DNA of 64,000 bases from Haloplanus salinarum (GCF_024498175.1 NZ_CP101823.1:2796987-2860986), one strand, 5' to 3'. Positions 41,371-51,562 are shown, numbered from the stretch's first letter. Notes: generated from the sequence alone by a model not told the origin. A program made the numbers and translations.

Positions 41371-44139
41371 TCAGGCGTTTCGGATCGCCCGCAGGACGTC
41401 GGGAGCGTCGTCGAGGGCGTCGTCGAGGGCGTCGACGTCGGGGCCGCCGCCCTGTGCGAAGTCGGGCGGGCCGCCGCCGCCGCCGCCGACGCGACCCGCC
41501 AGACGGCCCACGACCTCGCCGGCGTTGAGGTCGACGTCGTCGGGGACGCCGACGACGAACTGGGCGCTGCCGCCCGCGGCGCTTCCGAGGACCGCCACCG
41601 CGCCCTCGTCGACGATGGCGTTCGCGGTCGCACGCAACTCGTCGGCGTCGGCGTCCATCCGCCGAATCACGGCCGAGACGTCGCCGACCTCGACGGCGTC
41701 GGGATCGGCCGCCGCCGCGCGCACCTCCGCGAGTTCCTCCTTCAGGCGGTCGATCTGCTTACCCCGTTCCTTCCACTCCTCGAAGAAGCGCTCGGCCGTC
41801 TCGGGGACGTCCTCGGGATCGACGTCGAGGGTGTCGGCGGCGGTGTAGAGGGCGTCCTCGGTGCGCTGGGTCGCCTCGATGGCGGCCTCGCCGGCCGCGA
41901 AGACGAGGCGTTCGACCCCGTCCTGGATCGGCTCGGTTCCGAGGATCTTGATCGCGCCGATGTCGCCCGTCCGGGAGACGTGGGTGCCCGCACACGCCTG
42001 CACGTCGTCGTCGACGTGGATGAGGCGGATCTGCCGTCCCGGGGGGACGCCGCCCTGGTACAGGTCGAAGCCGTGTTCGGCCTCCGCCTCGTGTCGGTCC
42101 GGCCACTCCTGGGTGACCGACAGGTTGTCCGTCACGACCTTGTTGGCGACGCGTTCGATCTCCTTTACCTCCTCGCGGGAGAGCCGCCGAAAGTGGCGGA
42201 TGTCGAGCCGTGCACGGTCGGTCCCCTTCTGTGCGCCCGCCTGCCGGACGTGATCGCCGAGCACCTGCCGGGCGGCGTGGCCGACGACGTGGGTCGCCGT
42301 GTGGTGTCGCATCAGGCTGAACCGGCGGTCGGCGTCGATCCGGCCGCGGACGAACTCCCCCTTGCCGGGGTCGTCGGCCGTCCGGTGGAGGACGACGCCG
42401 TCGCGGCGCCGGACGTCCGTCACCTCGACGGTCGTCTCGTCGGTCGAGAGCGTCCCGGTGTCGGCCGGCTGTCCCCCGCCCTCGGGGTAGAACATCGTCT
42501 GGTCGAGGACGACGTCGTAGCCGTCCTCGCGCTCGAACACGTCGAGGACGACCGCCTCGAACTCGATCCGCTCCTGGTCGTCGTAGAAGAGCCGCTCTGT
42601 CTCCGGAAGGTCGGCCAGCCGCTCGTCGCGGTCGGTGACCGACTCGGTGTCGCCGCCGCCCTCGTGCCGGGCGGCGACCAGCCCGTAGAAGTCGTCGGGC
42701 ACGTCGACCGCGGCGCCGTACTCGTCGGCGATGTCGGCGACCATGTCGGGCTGGATACCGTGGGAGTCGTACAGCTCGATCAGCGTCCCCCGGGGGATCG
42801 GCTCGTCGCGTTCGGCGTACTCCTCGGCGATACTCTCGACCTTGCGACGGCCGCGTTCGAGCGTTTCCCGGTACTTTCGCTCCTCCGTCCGTACCATGTC
42901 GCGGACGGTGTCGCGGTTGGTGTAGCCCAGGCGCTCGGCCTGCATGTCGACGAGTTCGTCGAGCGGCGCGTCGATGTCGAGCCCGTCGACGAGGCGTTTG
43001 GTCCGCCGGAGCACCATCCGTGCGAGATAACCCGTGCCGACGTTCGACGGGACGATGCCGTCGCCGAGCATGTACGCGAGCGTCCGGCAGTGGTCGGCGA
43101 TGGCGTAGACGTCCTCCAGGGGTTCGAGGAGGGCGGTCAACTCCGCGGCGTCGACGCCGAGTTCGTCGGCCACCTCGGCCCGGGCGGAGGCCAGGTCGTC
43201 GATCTCGTCGACGTCGAGGTAGCCCGAGAGGCGGGCGGCCTCCTGGATCAGCGCCCGCTCCTCCTCGGAGTGGTCGATCCCCGCGTGGTCGGTCAGGAAG
43301 TCGATCATCTCGGGGTAGACCGCCTCGTAGACCGTCGGCGTCCCCTGGCTCATCCAGGTCCACCGCTCCAGCCCGTAGCCCGTGTCGACGATGTAGGTGT
43401 CCATCGGGCTGTAGCGGTTGCCGTCTTTCATCTCGTACTCGCCGTCGGGGTCCTGCTCCATCGACATGAAGACGAGCGTGGCGAGTTCGAGGCCGCGATA
43501 GATCACCTCGAAAGCGGGGCCGGCGTTGCCGCCGCCGACCCACGGGTCCTCGATGTAGACGATGTCCGCGAGGTCGACGCCCATCGACTCGAAGAAGCGG
43601 TCGCAGTACTCGACGGTCTCGTCCTTCCAGTACACCTCGCCCTCGTAGGCGTACTCGCCGTCGGCGTCGTCGCGGACGTTGAACGCGTGGTGGGCCATCA
43701 TCTCGAAGGCCATGGTGTGCCGGCCGGTCTTGCCCACGTTGTCGATGTCCTGCATCCGGATGCAGGGCTGGGAGATGGTGAGTGGGTTGGCCGGCGGCGG
43801 CGTCTCGCCGGACGTCACCAGCGGCTGGAAGTCGTAGATGGAGGCCTGGGTCAGGAGGACGTCGTCGCGCCAGCGGTTCGCCGCGACCGGGTAGGGCTCG
43901 ATGCGCTCGTGGCCGTTGTCCTCGAAAAAGGAGAGGAAGGTCTCGCGCATCTCCTCGAGGGTGTACGCCTCGTCGAATCCGGGATCACCGATGAAGGCGT
44001 AGTCGTCGCAGGGGGGCTCGCCGCAGGTCTCGCGGTCCACCCGCGCCCAGAAGTGTACGCCACACGAGGCACACTCCTGTCGAGTGAACCCCTCCTCCTC
44101 GAAGTACTCGAGGCGGTAGGCGTCTTCGAGTTCGCTCAT
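41371..44139 (-). CDS. alaS: Alanyl-tRNA synthetase
   Basis: A 922-residue archaeal AlaS. The N-terminal aminoacylation domain begins with a cysteine-rich insertion typical of archaea ([20 protein letters not shown]) and then [23 protein letters not shown]-binding parts include [18 protein letters not shown]. The editing domain contains [16 protein letters not shown] (HxxxH) and [16 protein letters not shown] (CxxxH), the zinc site that clears Ser- and Gly-tRNA. The C-terminal part ends with a glycine tract ([16 protein letters not shown]), standard for the family. Start ATG 44139 matches the archaeal [13 protein letters not shown] opening. Confidence 0.96.
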   Translation of the reverse strand: MSELEDAYRLEYFEEEGFTRQECASCGVHFWARVDRETCGEPPCDDYAFIGDPGFDEAYTLEEMRETFLSFFEDNGHERIEPYPVAANRWRDDVLLTQASIYDFQPLVTSGETPPPANPLTISQPCIRMQDIDNVGKTGRHTMAFEMMAHHAFNVRDDADGEYAYEGEVYWKDETVEYCDRFFESMGVDLADIVYIEDPWVGGGNAGPAFEVIYRGLELATLVFMSMEQDPDGEYEMKDGNRYSPMDTYIVDTGYGLERWTWMSQGTPTVYEAVYPEMIDFLTDHAGIDHSEEERALIQEAARLSGYLDVDEIDDLASARAEVADELGVDAAELTALLEPLEDVYAIADHCRTLAYMLGDGIVPSNVGTGYLARMVLRRTKRLVDGLDIDAPLDELVDMQAERLGYTNRDTVRDMVRTEERKYRETLERGRRKVESIAEEYAERDEPIPRGTLIELYDSHGIQPDMVADIADEYGAAVDVPDDFYGLVAARHEGGGDTESVTDRDERLADLPETERLFYDDQERIEFEAVVLDVFEREDGYDVVLDQTMFYPEGGGQPADTGTLSTDETTVEVTDVRRRDGVVLHRTADDPGKGEFVRGRIDADRRFSLMRHHTATHVVGHAARQVLGDHVRQAGAQKGTDRARLDIRHFRRLSREEVKEIERVANKVVTDNLSVTQEWPDRHEAEAEHGFDLYQGGVPPGRQIRLIHVDDDVQACAGTHVSRTGDIGAIKILGTEPIQDGVERLVFAAGEAAIEATQRTEDALYTAADTLDVDPEDVPETAERFFEEWKERGKQIDRLKEELAEVRAAAADPDAVEVGDVSAVIRRMDADADELRATANAIVDEGAVAVLGSAAGGSAQFVVGVPDDVDLNAGEVVGRLAGRVGGGGGGPPDFAQGGGPDVDALDDALDDAPDVLRAIRNA

Positions 44140-44226
44140 TACCACCACGTTGGCCCGTCTCCGCCTAAAACAGTTCCGGGAACGGCCCTCACGCCCCGTG
44201 ACGGGGGCACACGGCATTCGACCGGC

Positions 44227-47200
44227 TCACTCCGACTCCAGTGCCAGCGCCGCCAGCATCGCCTCCAACTGCACCCGCTCGTTGGCCCCCTCGGTGATGC
44301 GGTAGTCGGCCTCGCCCAGGCGCTCCATCAACTGGACGGTTCGGCGGTCGTCGAGGTCGAAGTCCCACGCCGACCGGTGGAGTTGGTCGATGACGTCGCC
44401 GCCGGCCATGCCGGAGTCGACGAGCAGCGTCTCCAGCGTCGAACGGGCGCGGGGGAAGTCGCCCTCGATGGCGGCCTCGACCATCGACTCGATCTCCTCG
44501 GGGCGGGCGGTACCGGTGACGGTGTAGACGGCCTCCTCGTCGACGACGTCGCCGGTCGTCGCCGCCGCCTGCAACGTGTTGATCGCCCGTCGCATGTCGC
44601 CGCCGGCGGCGTAGACGATGGCGTCGAGGCCGTCCTCGGTCGTCTCGATGCCCTCCGCGTCGGCGATCTCGCGGACCTGCGCCGCGATGGCGTCGTCGGA
44701 CAGCGGCGAGAACCGGAAGACCGCACACCGGGACTGGATCGGGTCGATGATCCGACTGGAGTAGTTACACGAGAGGATAAAGCGGGTGTTGTCCGCGAAC
44801 TGCTCCATCGTCCGGCGGAGCGCCGACTGGGCGTCGGAGGTGTTGTGTGTCAGAATCCCGTTGGCGAGCATGAAGTTCGGCGTTCCCTCCATACTGATGT
44901 TGTAGGCCTTGCCCCGGTGGCTGTGTTCGATGCGACTGATCTCTACGGTGTCGACCGTCCGGAGGCCGCCATCCGAGAGTACTGCAGGATCGAACTCCGA
45001 CCGCTCGTAGTGTTCGTGGTGGGGGAGTTCCGAGTCGCCGACAACGACGAACGTGTATTCGTCGCCGTAGGTGTCGAGGAATTCCGTTACTTTCTCCGTC
45101 TGTCCCCACAGTTCGGCAACGCCCTTGACCTCGATTACCGTATCGTCGACCAGGAAGTCCGGGTGAAACACGGAATCGGACAGTTCGAACGCGGGCTCGT
45201 ACTCGTAGTCGATGTTCGCGTCCTGCAACGCCTTAGCGACCTCGTACTCCCAGTCGGAGCGGACGAGGTGACCGAGTTCGTCGCTGTGTCTGACGTTGCC
45301 GCCAGTCGGTTCGTGTCCCTGTAGTGCGTCCGAGACTTTCTGTGCGATCTCGGGGTCGCGCATGGGGTTGTCGTCGCCGCTGATATCACGGACCGGATAA
45401 TCCGTACTCTCGACGCTCTTTTCGATGATCGCCGCTCGCTCGTCGTCGCCGAGGCCCTCCCACCACTCGGCAGAGGCCGACCCGATATCCTCTTTCACCC
45501 GTTCGGGATCGGCATCGACGACCCACTCCTCCCACGGCGTTCCGGACCGCATCTCGCTGATCGTTTCGCGGACGCGCTCGACCGTCCGCTCGTCCATTTC
45601 CCAGACGTGGACGCCGTGGAACTCGCCACCGTAGTTCGGGTTGTTTTCGCCCGCGAACCTCCCGTCAGAGAGTTTCTCGACGATCTTCCGGCGTCGTTCG
45701 TCCGACCACGTCGTCCCGTGCATCGGGTTCCGTTCGCCGCTCATATCCCGGCTGTGCCCTTCGTCCTTGCAGTCGACGGAGCAGAAGCGTCCGGCGGTCC
45801 ACGCATCACAGATCTCACACCGCGACACGCCGATGTCGTCTTTGAAATCCGCGATCTCGTCCCCCGGGGACAGTTCGTGCAACTCCCTCTCGACGAGTTT
45901 CCCGTCCTCGTCGATCACGAAGAACGGGTGGCTCGGACTCGCCAGAACGGACCGGCCATCCGCCAGTTCGATCTCGAAGAAGTCCGCAACGCCCGAATCG
46001 ACGAGTTTCCCGCTGTCGGACTGTATCTCGTTCGTCTCGAAGTCGACCGACGGGATCGGCTCACCGTCGTCGCTCACTTCTTCTATCGGCTTCACTTCGG
46101 GGTTTGACGGATAGCCGGTGACCACCTCTGTCCCCGGCGGTACGCACAGAGAGTCGGCCTCGTCGAGGAAGATGATCCGGTAGTCGAAACCGCCGAACGA
46201 GGAGCGGGCGAAGTTCTTGATCCGGTCGCGCACGACGTCGATGCCGCGCTGGTCGGAGGCGTTGAGTTCGAGGAAGTTGCCCCGCCAGTCGTCGGCGTAC
46301 ACCTCACGGGCGATGGCCGTGGCGCAGGTGGTGTTGTGCATCACCGACGGCACGCCGCCGGCGACGTAGTTGCGGGTTCCGGGGACGGCGAGGTCGTAGA
46401 CCCGACGTGCTTCGTCGACCGGTTCGACCGATTCGACCTCGTCGAAGTAGAGGTCGGCATCGGTGAGCGTGTGTAGCGTCGTGAGCGCGTCGAGGACCGC
46501 CGCGGACGGGAGTCCGGACGCGATGGACCGGATGCGATCGGCGATGGTTCGGAACCGCGTCAGCGATCCGAGGTCGTTGCCGCCGTCGAGGAGGCTCTGG
46601 ACGTCCGTCCCGTGCATGTCCGTCCCGTCCGCGACGTGCTCGTATGGAATCTCCAGCGTCTCGATGGCGTCCCGAAGCGTCGCTCGAACGTGCTCGACGT
46701 CGACGTCGACGCCGTCTTCGTGAAGCCGATCGAGCAGTTCGATCGTTCGGTCGCTGCCGGGCGTGCGGCGGCCGTCCGCGTACTCCAGCAGTCGGTCGGA
46801 TCCGACGCCGACCCGTTCGGCGAGGGTTCGTCGCGTCTCGATCGGTTCCAAGTCGTCGCGCGTGCCGACCCCCGTCGCGGGGATCGATGCAACGGCATCG
46901 AGATCTGCGGCGAGTTCGTCGATCCGTTCGAGCGTCCGCTGCGCGTCGTCGAGGCGCGCCGTCGCCGCATCCACGAGGGCGTCGACGCAGTCGAGATACC
47001 GCTCGCGACCGGGGGATTCGGGATTCAGACTGTCGGGGATGTAGTCGCCTTTCGTCAGGTAGAGCCGCTCACAGAGCGTATCGGCGGCGGCCTGTGTCGG
47101 CACCGTATCGTCGTTCGGATCCGGATCGCGGGCGGCGTTGGTTTCGAGCCGATCCGCCTTCTCGTCGATGCTGAACCCGACGCGGTCGGCGAATCGCTCG

Positions 47201-48591
47201 AGATGTCGGGCACTGGAGACGTACAGCGTGTGGTACGCCCGCTCGGTTCCCGAGCCGTTCGTCGGCGCCTTCCGCTCGCGCTTGCGTCGACTCGGGATGC
47301 CGAATCCCGAGAGCAAGTACGAGAGAAGGGTGATGAGGTGTTCGTCCTTCTGTGTCAACTCGATAATCCCGTGTTCGGTAACGTGCGCCTCGGCGTCGAA
47401 GACGGCACGGAGGAACGCCGTCCGACTCGCCTCGTCGGCGCGGACGAGCGTGGAACCGATGCCGGCCGTCCCGCCGTCGACGTCGAAACAGGCTGCGAGG
47501 AAGTGTGTCAGCGTCCGCGTGTGAAGCTCGCGGTACGGAACGCCGTCCTGTGTTCCCCGTCGCGGTTGGAGACCGAACACCGACTCGGCGGCGGTCTCGA
47601 ACCGGTCGAGTAGCCCGTCGTCCGTATTGTAGAACTTCACCCGACCGCCATCGATCCGGGCCTCGCTCACGGCAAGCCCCACGAACGACGCCAGCGTCGG
47701 CGTGAGTTCCCACGGTGGCGTGATCGGCTCGGAACGCTGGTTGTTCCGGGTGACGTACTGGACGGCCGTAACGTGCGTGCGTAGTTCGTCGCGGGCGACG
47801 TCGAGACCACGGAGGGACGACAGCGAACAGACGGTACTCGGTTCGTCCAAGTCCACGTCGAGGTTTCGGCGGTAGGACTGGACGGTCTTTGTCGTCGTGC
47901 CGGCGGCGTCCGCGATAGTGGCGTCCGACTCCCCACGTCGGAAGCCAGCGACCACGCGTTTCTTCTTGCCGACGTAGTTCTCCTCGGCCGGGATGTCGTG
48001 GTCGGCGGCGAACGACTCGGTGACGTGGACGACGGTTCGGTCACCGTCCATCGCACCCATCCAGTCGAGGCGACCGTCGCCCTCGGGAAGCGGCGTTCGA
48101 CGGGGCCGAACGACGCGGATCCCGGCAGTGAGGTCGCCGGCACGTACCCACTCCAGTCCGTCGTGAGCCACGGTCAGGAGTCTGTGTTCCGGCGTCACGG
48201 TCAAATCGTTTCCATCCCGCGTCGTGACACGGACGAGGTCGTCCGTCGTCTTTCCGAAGACGTGCGACGGTGTCGTGAACTCGAACGACCCGTCGTCGCG
48301 GAACGTCAGCACTTCCAACCCCGCGTCCGGGTCGTCGAACCCCTCTACCCCACCGACGGCGTCACCGATTCGCTCGACGCCGCGGTTCGTCAGGACCGGG
48401 GTATCGCCCGTCACGCACTTTCCGACGCCGGCCGGCCCCGAGAACAGCAGGTGCGGCAGGTCGTCGCGCTCGATGTAGCTCTGTAGTCGGTCGACGATGT
48501 CGCCCTGTCCTTTCACCTCGTCGAGGGTCTGGGGGCGGTACTTCTCGATCCAGATCTCCCGGCCCGCCGACGACCCCTCGGAATCGCTCAT
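44227..48591 (-). CDS. rfcS: Replication factor C small subunit, precursor with two inteins
   Basis: A 1454-residue precursor encoding a 324-residue RFC small subunit, the AAA+ clamp loader that places PCNA on DNA. Exteins are residues 1-58, 754-815 and 1251-1454. Extein features: [20 protein letters not shown], Walker A GPAGVGK followed by [23 protein letters not shown], Walker B FLDEADSL followed by [15 protein letters not shown], and the SRC motif [10 protein letters not shown]. One intein interrupts Walker A and the other the end of Walker B, so both must be removed for activity. A TATA-like gtttatgtg box lies about 27 bases before the ATG, divergent from the SAMP2-GNAT gene. Confidence 0.97.
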   Translation of the reverse strand: MSDSEGSSAGREIWIEKYRPQTLDEVKGQGDIVDRLQSYIERDDLPHLLFSGPAGVGKCVTGDTPVLTNRGVERIGDAVGGVEGFDDPDAGLEVLTFRDDGSFEFTTPSHVFGKTTDDLVRVTTRDGNDLTVTPEHRLLTVAHDGLEWVRAGDLTAGIRVVRPRRTPLPEGDGRLDWMGAMDGDRTVVHVTESFAADHDIPAEENYVGKKKRVVAGFRRGESDATIADAAGTTTKTVQSYRRNLDVDLDEPSTVCSLSSLRGLDVARDELRTHVTAVQYVTRNNQRSEPITPPWELTPTLASFVGLAVSEARIDGGRVKFYNTDDGLLDRFETAAESVFGLQPRRGTQDGVPYRELHTRTLTHFLAACFDVDGGTAGIGSTLVRADEASRTAFLRAVFDAEAHVTEHGIIELTQKDEHLITLLSYLLSGFGIPSRRKRERKAPTNGSGTERAYHTLYVSSARHLERFADRVGFSIDEKADRLETNAARDPDPNDDTVPTQAAADTLCERLYLTKGDYIPDSLNPESPGRERYLDCVDALVDAATARLDDAQRTLERIDELAADLDAVASIPATGVGTRDDLEPIETRRTLAERVGVGSDRLLEYADGRRTPGSDRTIELLDRLHEDGVDVDVEHVRATLRDAIETLEIPYEHVADGTDMHGTDVQSLLDGGNDLGSLTRFRTIADRIRSIASGLPSAAVLDALTTLHTLTDADLYFDEVESVEPVDEARRVYDLAVPGTRNYVAGGVPSVMHNTTCATAIAREVYADDWRGNFLELNASDQRGIDVVRDRIKNFARSSFGGFDYRIIFLDEADSLCVPPGTEVVTGYPSNPEVKPIEEVSDDGEPIPSVDFETNEIQSDSGKLVDSGVADFFEIELADGRSVLASPSHPFFVIDEDGKLVERELHELSPGDEIADFKDDIGVSRCEICDAWTAGRFCSVDCKDEGHSRDMSGERNPMHGTTWSDERRRKIVEKLSDGRFAGENNPNYGGEFHGVHVWEMDERTVERVRETISEMRSGTPWEEWVVDADPERVKEDIGSASAEWWEGLGDDERAAIIEKSVESTDYPVRDISGDDNPMRDPEIAQKVSDALQGHEPTGGNVRHSDELGHLVRSDWEYEVAKALQDANIDYEYEPAFELSDSVFHPDFLVDDTVIEVKGVAELWGQTEKVTEFLDTYGDEYTFVVVGDSELPHHEHYERSEFDPAVLSDGGLRTVDTVEISRIEHSHRGKAYNISMEGTPNFMLANGILTHNTSDAQSALRRTMEQFADNTRFILSCNYSSRIIDPIQSRCAVFRFSPLSDDAIAAQVREIADAEGIETTEDGLDAIVYAAGGDMRRAINTLQAAATTGDVVDEEAVYTVTGTARPEEIESMVEAAIEGDFPRARSTLETLLVDSGMAGGDVIDQLHRSAWDFDLDDRRTVQLMERLGEADYRITEGANERVQLEAMLAALALESE
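44842..46146 (-). other. RFC intein 2, 435 residues, with PD-(D/E)XK-like nuclease
   Basis: Inserted between FLDEADSL and TSDAQ (precursor residues 816-1250). It starts [18 protein letters not shown], has block [11 protein letters not shown], and ends [14 protein letters not shown]. No LAGLIDADG motif is present. Instead there is a cysteine pair ([17 protein letters not shown]), a NUMOD3-like stretch ([20 protein letters not shown] and GENNPNYGG) and a nuclease-like segment: [20 protein letters not shown] followed by [16 protein letters not shown], with the PD...ExK residues of the PD-(D/E)XK superfamily. This architecture is uncommon for inteins. Confidence 0.9.
46333..48417 (-). other. RFC intein 1, 695 residues, LAGLIDADG type with extra HTH parts
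   Basis: Inserted after GPAGVGK in Walker A (precursor residues 59-753). It starts [13 protein letters not shown], has block [12 protein letters not shown] and ends [13 protein letters not shown] before a Thr. The endonuclease pair is recognisable but worn: [13 protein letters not shown] and [16 protein letters not shown], with the acidic positions kept as Glu. Between the splicing block and the nuclease is [20 protein letters not shown], a helix-turn-helix; near the end [20 protein letters not shown] looks like an XRE-type one. At 695 residues it is larger than most inteins. Confidence 0.92.
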
Positions 48592-48669
48592 GTCCTATCG
48601 AGGGGTCGGTCGGCACATAAACCGAGCGGAACCCGAAGGTTCAGGCCCGTCGGTCGACTCCAACCGTCC

Positions 48670-49335
48670 ATGCCGACCGTTCGTGCCGAGGTCGTCGGCG
48701 AAGGCGTCAGGGCGGTCGACGTCGCCCCCGACGCCACCTACGGCGACCTGCTCGCGGCCCTCGAGTTCAGCCCCCACGAGGCGGCCGTCCTCGTCGACGA
48801 TTCACCCGTCCCCGAGGACCGCACGGTCGACTTCGAGGCCGACGTGCGCGTCCTCCGGCTGGTCAAGGGGGGCGACGGGACGCGACCGGCCGATATCGAC
48901 GACCGGGTGCGAGTCGGATCCGCCGACGCCGACGATCACCTCGACGTCATGCGCGTACTCGACGGCGCGGTGCTCTCGGTCGACGCCCGGACCGTTCGGG
49001 AGCGCATCGACGACGGCGCGGCCCTCGTGGCGACCGTCGAGGGGCGGGTCGTGGGCGCCCTCGTCCGCGACGGCGACCGGGTGACCGCCGTGGCGACCCG
49101 GCGCCGGTGGCGCGACCGGGGTGTCGGCACCGCGCTGGTGTCGGCCGCCGCCGCGGAGCGGGACCGCCTCGTCGCCGAGTTCGACCCCGACGTGCGGCCG
49201 TTCTACGAGTCGCTCGGGTTCGAGGTCGAGCCGACGGGGGACGGCGACCGCCTCCGGGGCCGGTTATCGCGGGAGTCGGCGCGAGAGCGCGGCCCCGATG
49301 TCGTCGGTCCAGTAGAGCAAGGCGACGGTGAGTAG
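48670..49335 (+). CDS. samp2: SAMP2-like ubiquitin modifier fused to a GNAT acetyltransferase
   Basis: A single 221-codon frame. Residues 1-68 match the small archaeal modifier SAMP2 (HVO_0202 type): VRAEVVGEGVRAVDVAPD, then LEFSPHEAAVLVDDSPVPED and the end VRVLRLVKGG with the diglycine at 67-68. SAMP2 normally stops there and is conjugated through that glycine. Here the frame runs on with no stop through DGTRPADIDDR into a GNAT domain (about 79-200) with the CoA loop RRRWRDRGVGTALVSAA and the end YESLGFEVEPTG. A GTG at 48907 could start the GNAT part separately. The gene is divergent from rfcS. Its 3' end overlaps the next gene by 72 bases. Confidence 0.85.
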   Translation: MPTVRAEVVGEGVRAVDVAPDATYGDLLAALEFSPHEAAVLVDDSPVPEDRTVDFEADVRVLRLVKGGDGTRPADIDDRVRVGSADADDHLDVMRVLDGAVLSVDARTVRERIDDGAALVATVEGRVVGALVRDGDRVTAVATRRRWRDRGVGTALVSAAAAERDRLVAEFDPDVRPFYESLGFEVEPTGDGDRLRGRLSRESARERGPDVVGPVEQGDGE

Positions 49336-49962
49336 GAAAACGAGGGTCGAGAGGTCCCACGCGAGGCCGGTCAGCGTCGAGCCGAACAGCGTGGTCGCTC
49401 CGAGCAGGGGCAAGAGAAGGGAGAAGGCACAGCCGACACAGGAGAACAGGCCCAGGACGCCGGAGAGCACCGCCCGCGACGCCGAGAGCAGGCGGGCGTA
49501 GACGAGGTAGGTCATGGCGACGTAGCCGACGACCTTGAACGGGATGATCGACAGCCTGACCCGCGGCGTGCCGTAGACGACGATCGGACCCAGCCCCGGG
49601 ATGTTCCAGTGGATCGAGGCGACCGCACCGCCGTTGAGCGGCCCGTCGATCCCGAGCTGGAGGGTGCCGCCGACCACCAGGAGGAGCAACAGGTAGCCCC
49701 CGGACAGGGCGGCCGCGACGCCCCACTGACGGCGGGTGACGCTCGGCGTCTCGGTTCGGATCACCGCCCACACCCCGGCGTTGATCCAGAGGAACGGGTA
49801 GACGACGTAGCGGGGTTCGGTGACGATCACGTCCGAGACGGCGAGGTAGGCGGTGACGAGTGCGAGTTCGGCCGCGACGACGAGGAACCACCAGCGGATG
49901 GCGGCCGTCTCCGCAGCCAGGAGCCGGCGAACCCGCGAGAGGGGACCGTAGGCGCCGCTCAC
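49264..49962 (-). CDS. Haloarchaeal integral membrane protein
   Basis: A 232-residue protein with six to seven hydrophobic segments, among them WWFLVVAAELALVTAYLAVS, ALSGGYLLLLLVVGGTLQLG and SGVLGLFSCVGCAFSLLLPL. A CVGC motif inside the fifth helix (residues about 170-175) is distinctive. No transport or enzyme motif is known to me. It belongs to a haloarchaeal family of unknown function. The 3' end overlaps the convergent SAMP2-GNAT frame. Confidence 0.75.
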   Translation of the reverse strand: MSGAYGPLSRVRRLLAAETAAIRWWFLVVAAELALVTAYLAVSDVIVTEPRYVVYPFLWINAGVWAVIRTETPSVTRRQWGVAAALSGGYLLLLLVVGGTLQLGIDGPLNGGAVASIHWNIPGLGPIVVYGTPRVRLSIIPFKVVGYVAMTYLVYARLLSASRAVLSGVLGLFSCVGCAFSLLLPLLGATTLFGSTLTGLAWDLSTLVFLLTVALLYWTDDIGAALSRRLPR

Positions 49963-50043
49963 GGAGGGATCACGGCGCGGGGGCGCTCGGGTGCCATATT
50001 CGGGCGTCGGGGACGGAGGACCATGGAGGTGTCGACATCCGGG

Positions 50044-51411
50044 CTAGACGAGCGCCGCGACGAGGTCCCGGCCCTCGTCGAGGATGGCGTCGACCCGCTC
50101 GCGGCTCTCGGCCTCGGCGTAGACGCGCATCTTCGGTTCGGTCCCGCTCGGCCGGACCAGGAGCCAGGAGCCATCCGAGAGCAGGAGTTTGAACCCGTCG
50201 AGCGTGACGACATCCTCGACGGCCCGACCGGCGACGGTCTCGGGGATGGCGTCGCCGAGGGCGTCGACGACCGCCGCCTTCCGCTCGTCGGGGCAGTCGA
50301 CGCTCACCTTGTCGGCGACGATGTCGCCGTGGACGTCGAGCAGGCGGTCCACGCGGGTGTCGAGGGGTTCGCCGGCGGCCACGTCGGCCGCGAGCAGCGC
50401 CATCAGGACGCCGTCCTTCTCGGGGACGTGCCCCCGGATCGAGAAGCCGCCGGACTCCTCGCCGCCCATCAGGGCGTCGTGTTCGACCATGGCCTCGGCG
50501 ACCCACTTGAAGCCGACCGACGTCTCGACGACCTCCTCGCCGTGGGCGGCGGCGACCCGGTCGATCAGGAACGTCGTCGAGACGGTTCGGACCGCGGGGC
50601 CGGAGCGTTCCGCCAGGAGGGCGTCGTAGACGGCGGCGAAAAAGAGGTTCTCGTCGAGGTAACCCCGGTCGGGCGTGACGACCGCGAGGCGGTCGGCGTC
50701 GCCGTCGTTGGCGATGCCGAGGTCGGCGTCGTGGGCCGCCACGGCGTCGACGAGGCCGGACAGGTGTTCGGCGCTCGGCTCGGGCGGCACCCCGCCGAAG
50801 GCGGTGTCCCGGTCGCAGCGCCGGCGGATCACCGTCGCGCCCGCGGATTCGAGGAGGGCGTCGGTCACCCGGCGGCCGCTGCCGTGCATGGCGTCGTAGA
50901 CGACGGTGAGTCCCGCCAGGTCGGGGTCGACCAGGTCGCGGGCCTGGGCGGCGTGGGCCGCGACGAGGTCGACGCGGTCGATCGACCCCCGGGGCCCGTC
51001 GGCGCGGGGGTCCGCGAGGCGGGCCTCGATAGCGTCGGTCACTGCGGGCAGCGCCGGCGCGCCGTCCGCGGGGATGAACTTCACGCCGTTGTACTCGGGG
51101 GGGTTGTGCGAGGCGGTGACCATCAGCGCCCCGGAGAGGCCCCGGTCGACGACGGCCCACGCGATCACGGGGGTCGGCCGGTCCCGTTCCGGGAGCAGGA
51201 CGTCGAAGCCGTTGTCGGCGAGGACGTCGGCGAGCGATTCGGCGAAGCCCTCGGAGGTGGCCCGGGCGTCGTAGCCGACGGCGACCGGCGCGTCGAACCC
51301 CTCGTCGGCGAGGTAGTCGGCGACCGCCTGCCCGACGGTCCGCACCCGTTCGTCGGTGAACGTGTCGAGACGGGCGCGCCACCCGTCGGTGCCGAAGGAG
51401 ATGGCGTCCAT
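50044..51411 (-). CDS. Phosphoglucomutase/phosphomannomutase family protein
   Basis: A 455-residue alpha-D-phosphohexomutase. The catalytic phosphoserine is Ser101 in ALMVTASHNPPEYNGVKF, the metal-binding loop is IANDGDADRLAVVTPD, the sugar-recognition loop is MGGEESGGFSIRGHVPEKDG, and the phosphate-binding loop is LVRPSGTEPKMRVYAEA. It interconverts hexose 1- and 6-phosphates for glycan or nucleotide-sugar synthesis; whether glucose or mannose is preferred is not decidable. ATG 51411 begins the conserved SFGTDGWRARL; the longer upstream frame crosses two hairpins. Confidence 0.93.
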   Translation of the reverse strand: MDAISFGTDGWRARLDTFTDERVRTVGQAVADYLADEGFDAPVAVGYDARATSEGFAESLADVLADNGFDVLLPERDRPTPVIAWAVVDRGLSGALMVTASHNPPEYNGVKFIPADGAPALPAVTDAIEARLADPRADGPRGSIDRVDLVAAHAAQARDLVDPDLAGLTVVYDAMHGSGRRVTDALLESAGATVIRRRCDRDTAFGGVPPEPSAEHLSGLVDAVAAHDADLGIANDGDADRLAVVTPDRGYLDENLFFAAVYDALLAERSGPAVRTVSTTFLIDRVAAAHGEEVVETSVGFKWVAEAMVEHDALMGGEESGGFSIRGHVPEKDGVLMALLAADVAAGEPLDTRVDRLLDVHGDIVADKVSVDCPDERKAAVVDALGDAIPETVAGRAVEDVVTLDGFKLLLSDGSWLLVRPSGTEPKMRVYAEAESRERVDAILDEGRDLVAALV

Positions 51412-51455
51412 ACGCCACCCTCCCACGGCGGTGGCAAAAAGGTGGGCGTCGGCGG

Positions 51456-51499
51456 GGTGGACGAGCGTCCACCGAACGGGGGGTGGACGAGCGTCCACC
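51456..51499. repeat. Two tandem palindromes upstream of the hexomutase
   Basis: The 18-base GGTGGACGAGCGTCCACC occurs twice, at 51456-51473 and 51482-51499, with a 26-base period. Each copy has 8-bp arms GGTGGACG/CGTCCACC around AG. They lie between the hexomutase ATG (51411) and the divergent zinc-ribbon gene (51563), on the 5' side of both, so a regulator-binding site is the simplest reading. Confidence 0.85.
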
Positions 51500-51562
51500 G
51501 TTCCGGCGGTTGGCGAAAGCGAATTATTGTGCCATCCGTTACCATCCATTGGGGTGAGGCGT

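Noticed and set aside
41455-41500. ccg repeat tract as a hairpin or repeat element.
   Set aside because: It encodes the glycine tract near the C-terminus of AlaS that is standard in the family.
40966-45324. A 1452-codon open frame on the plus strand running across alaS and the 3' part of rfcS.
   Set aside because: It is antisense to two certain genes. High GC with few A/T third positions keeps antisense frames open, and its composition (Val, Asp, Arg rich) is that of an antisense shadow.
48862-48880. A frameshift at the G-run (aaggggggc) separating SAMP2 from GNAT.
   Set aside because: Dropping or adding one G does not create a nearby stop or a better frame; both domains share one frame as sequenced. 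Kept as a caveat in the finding only.
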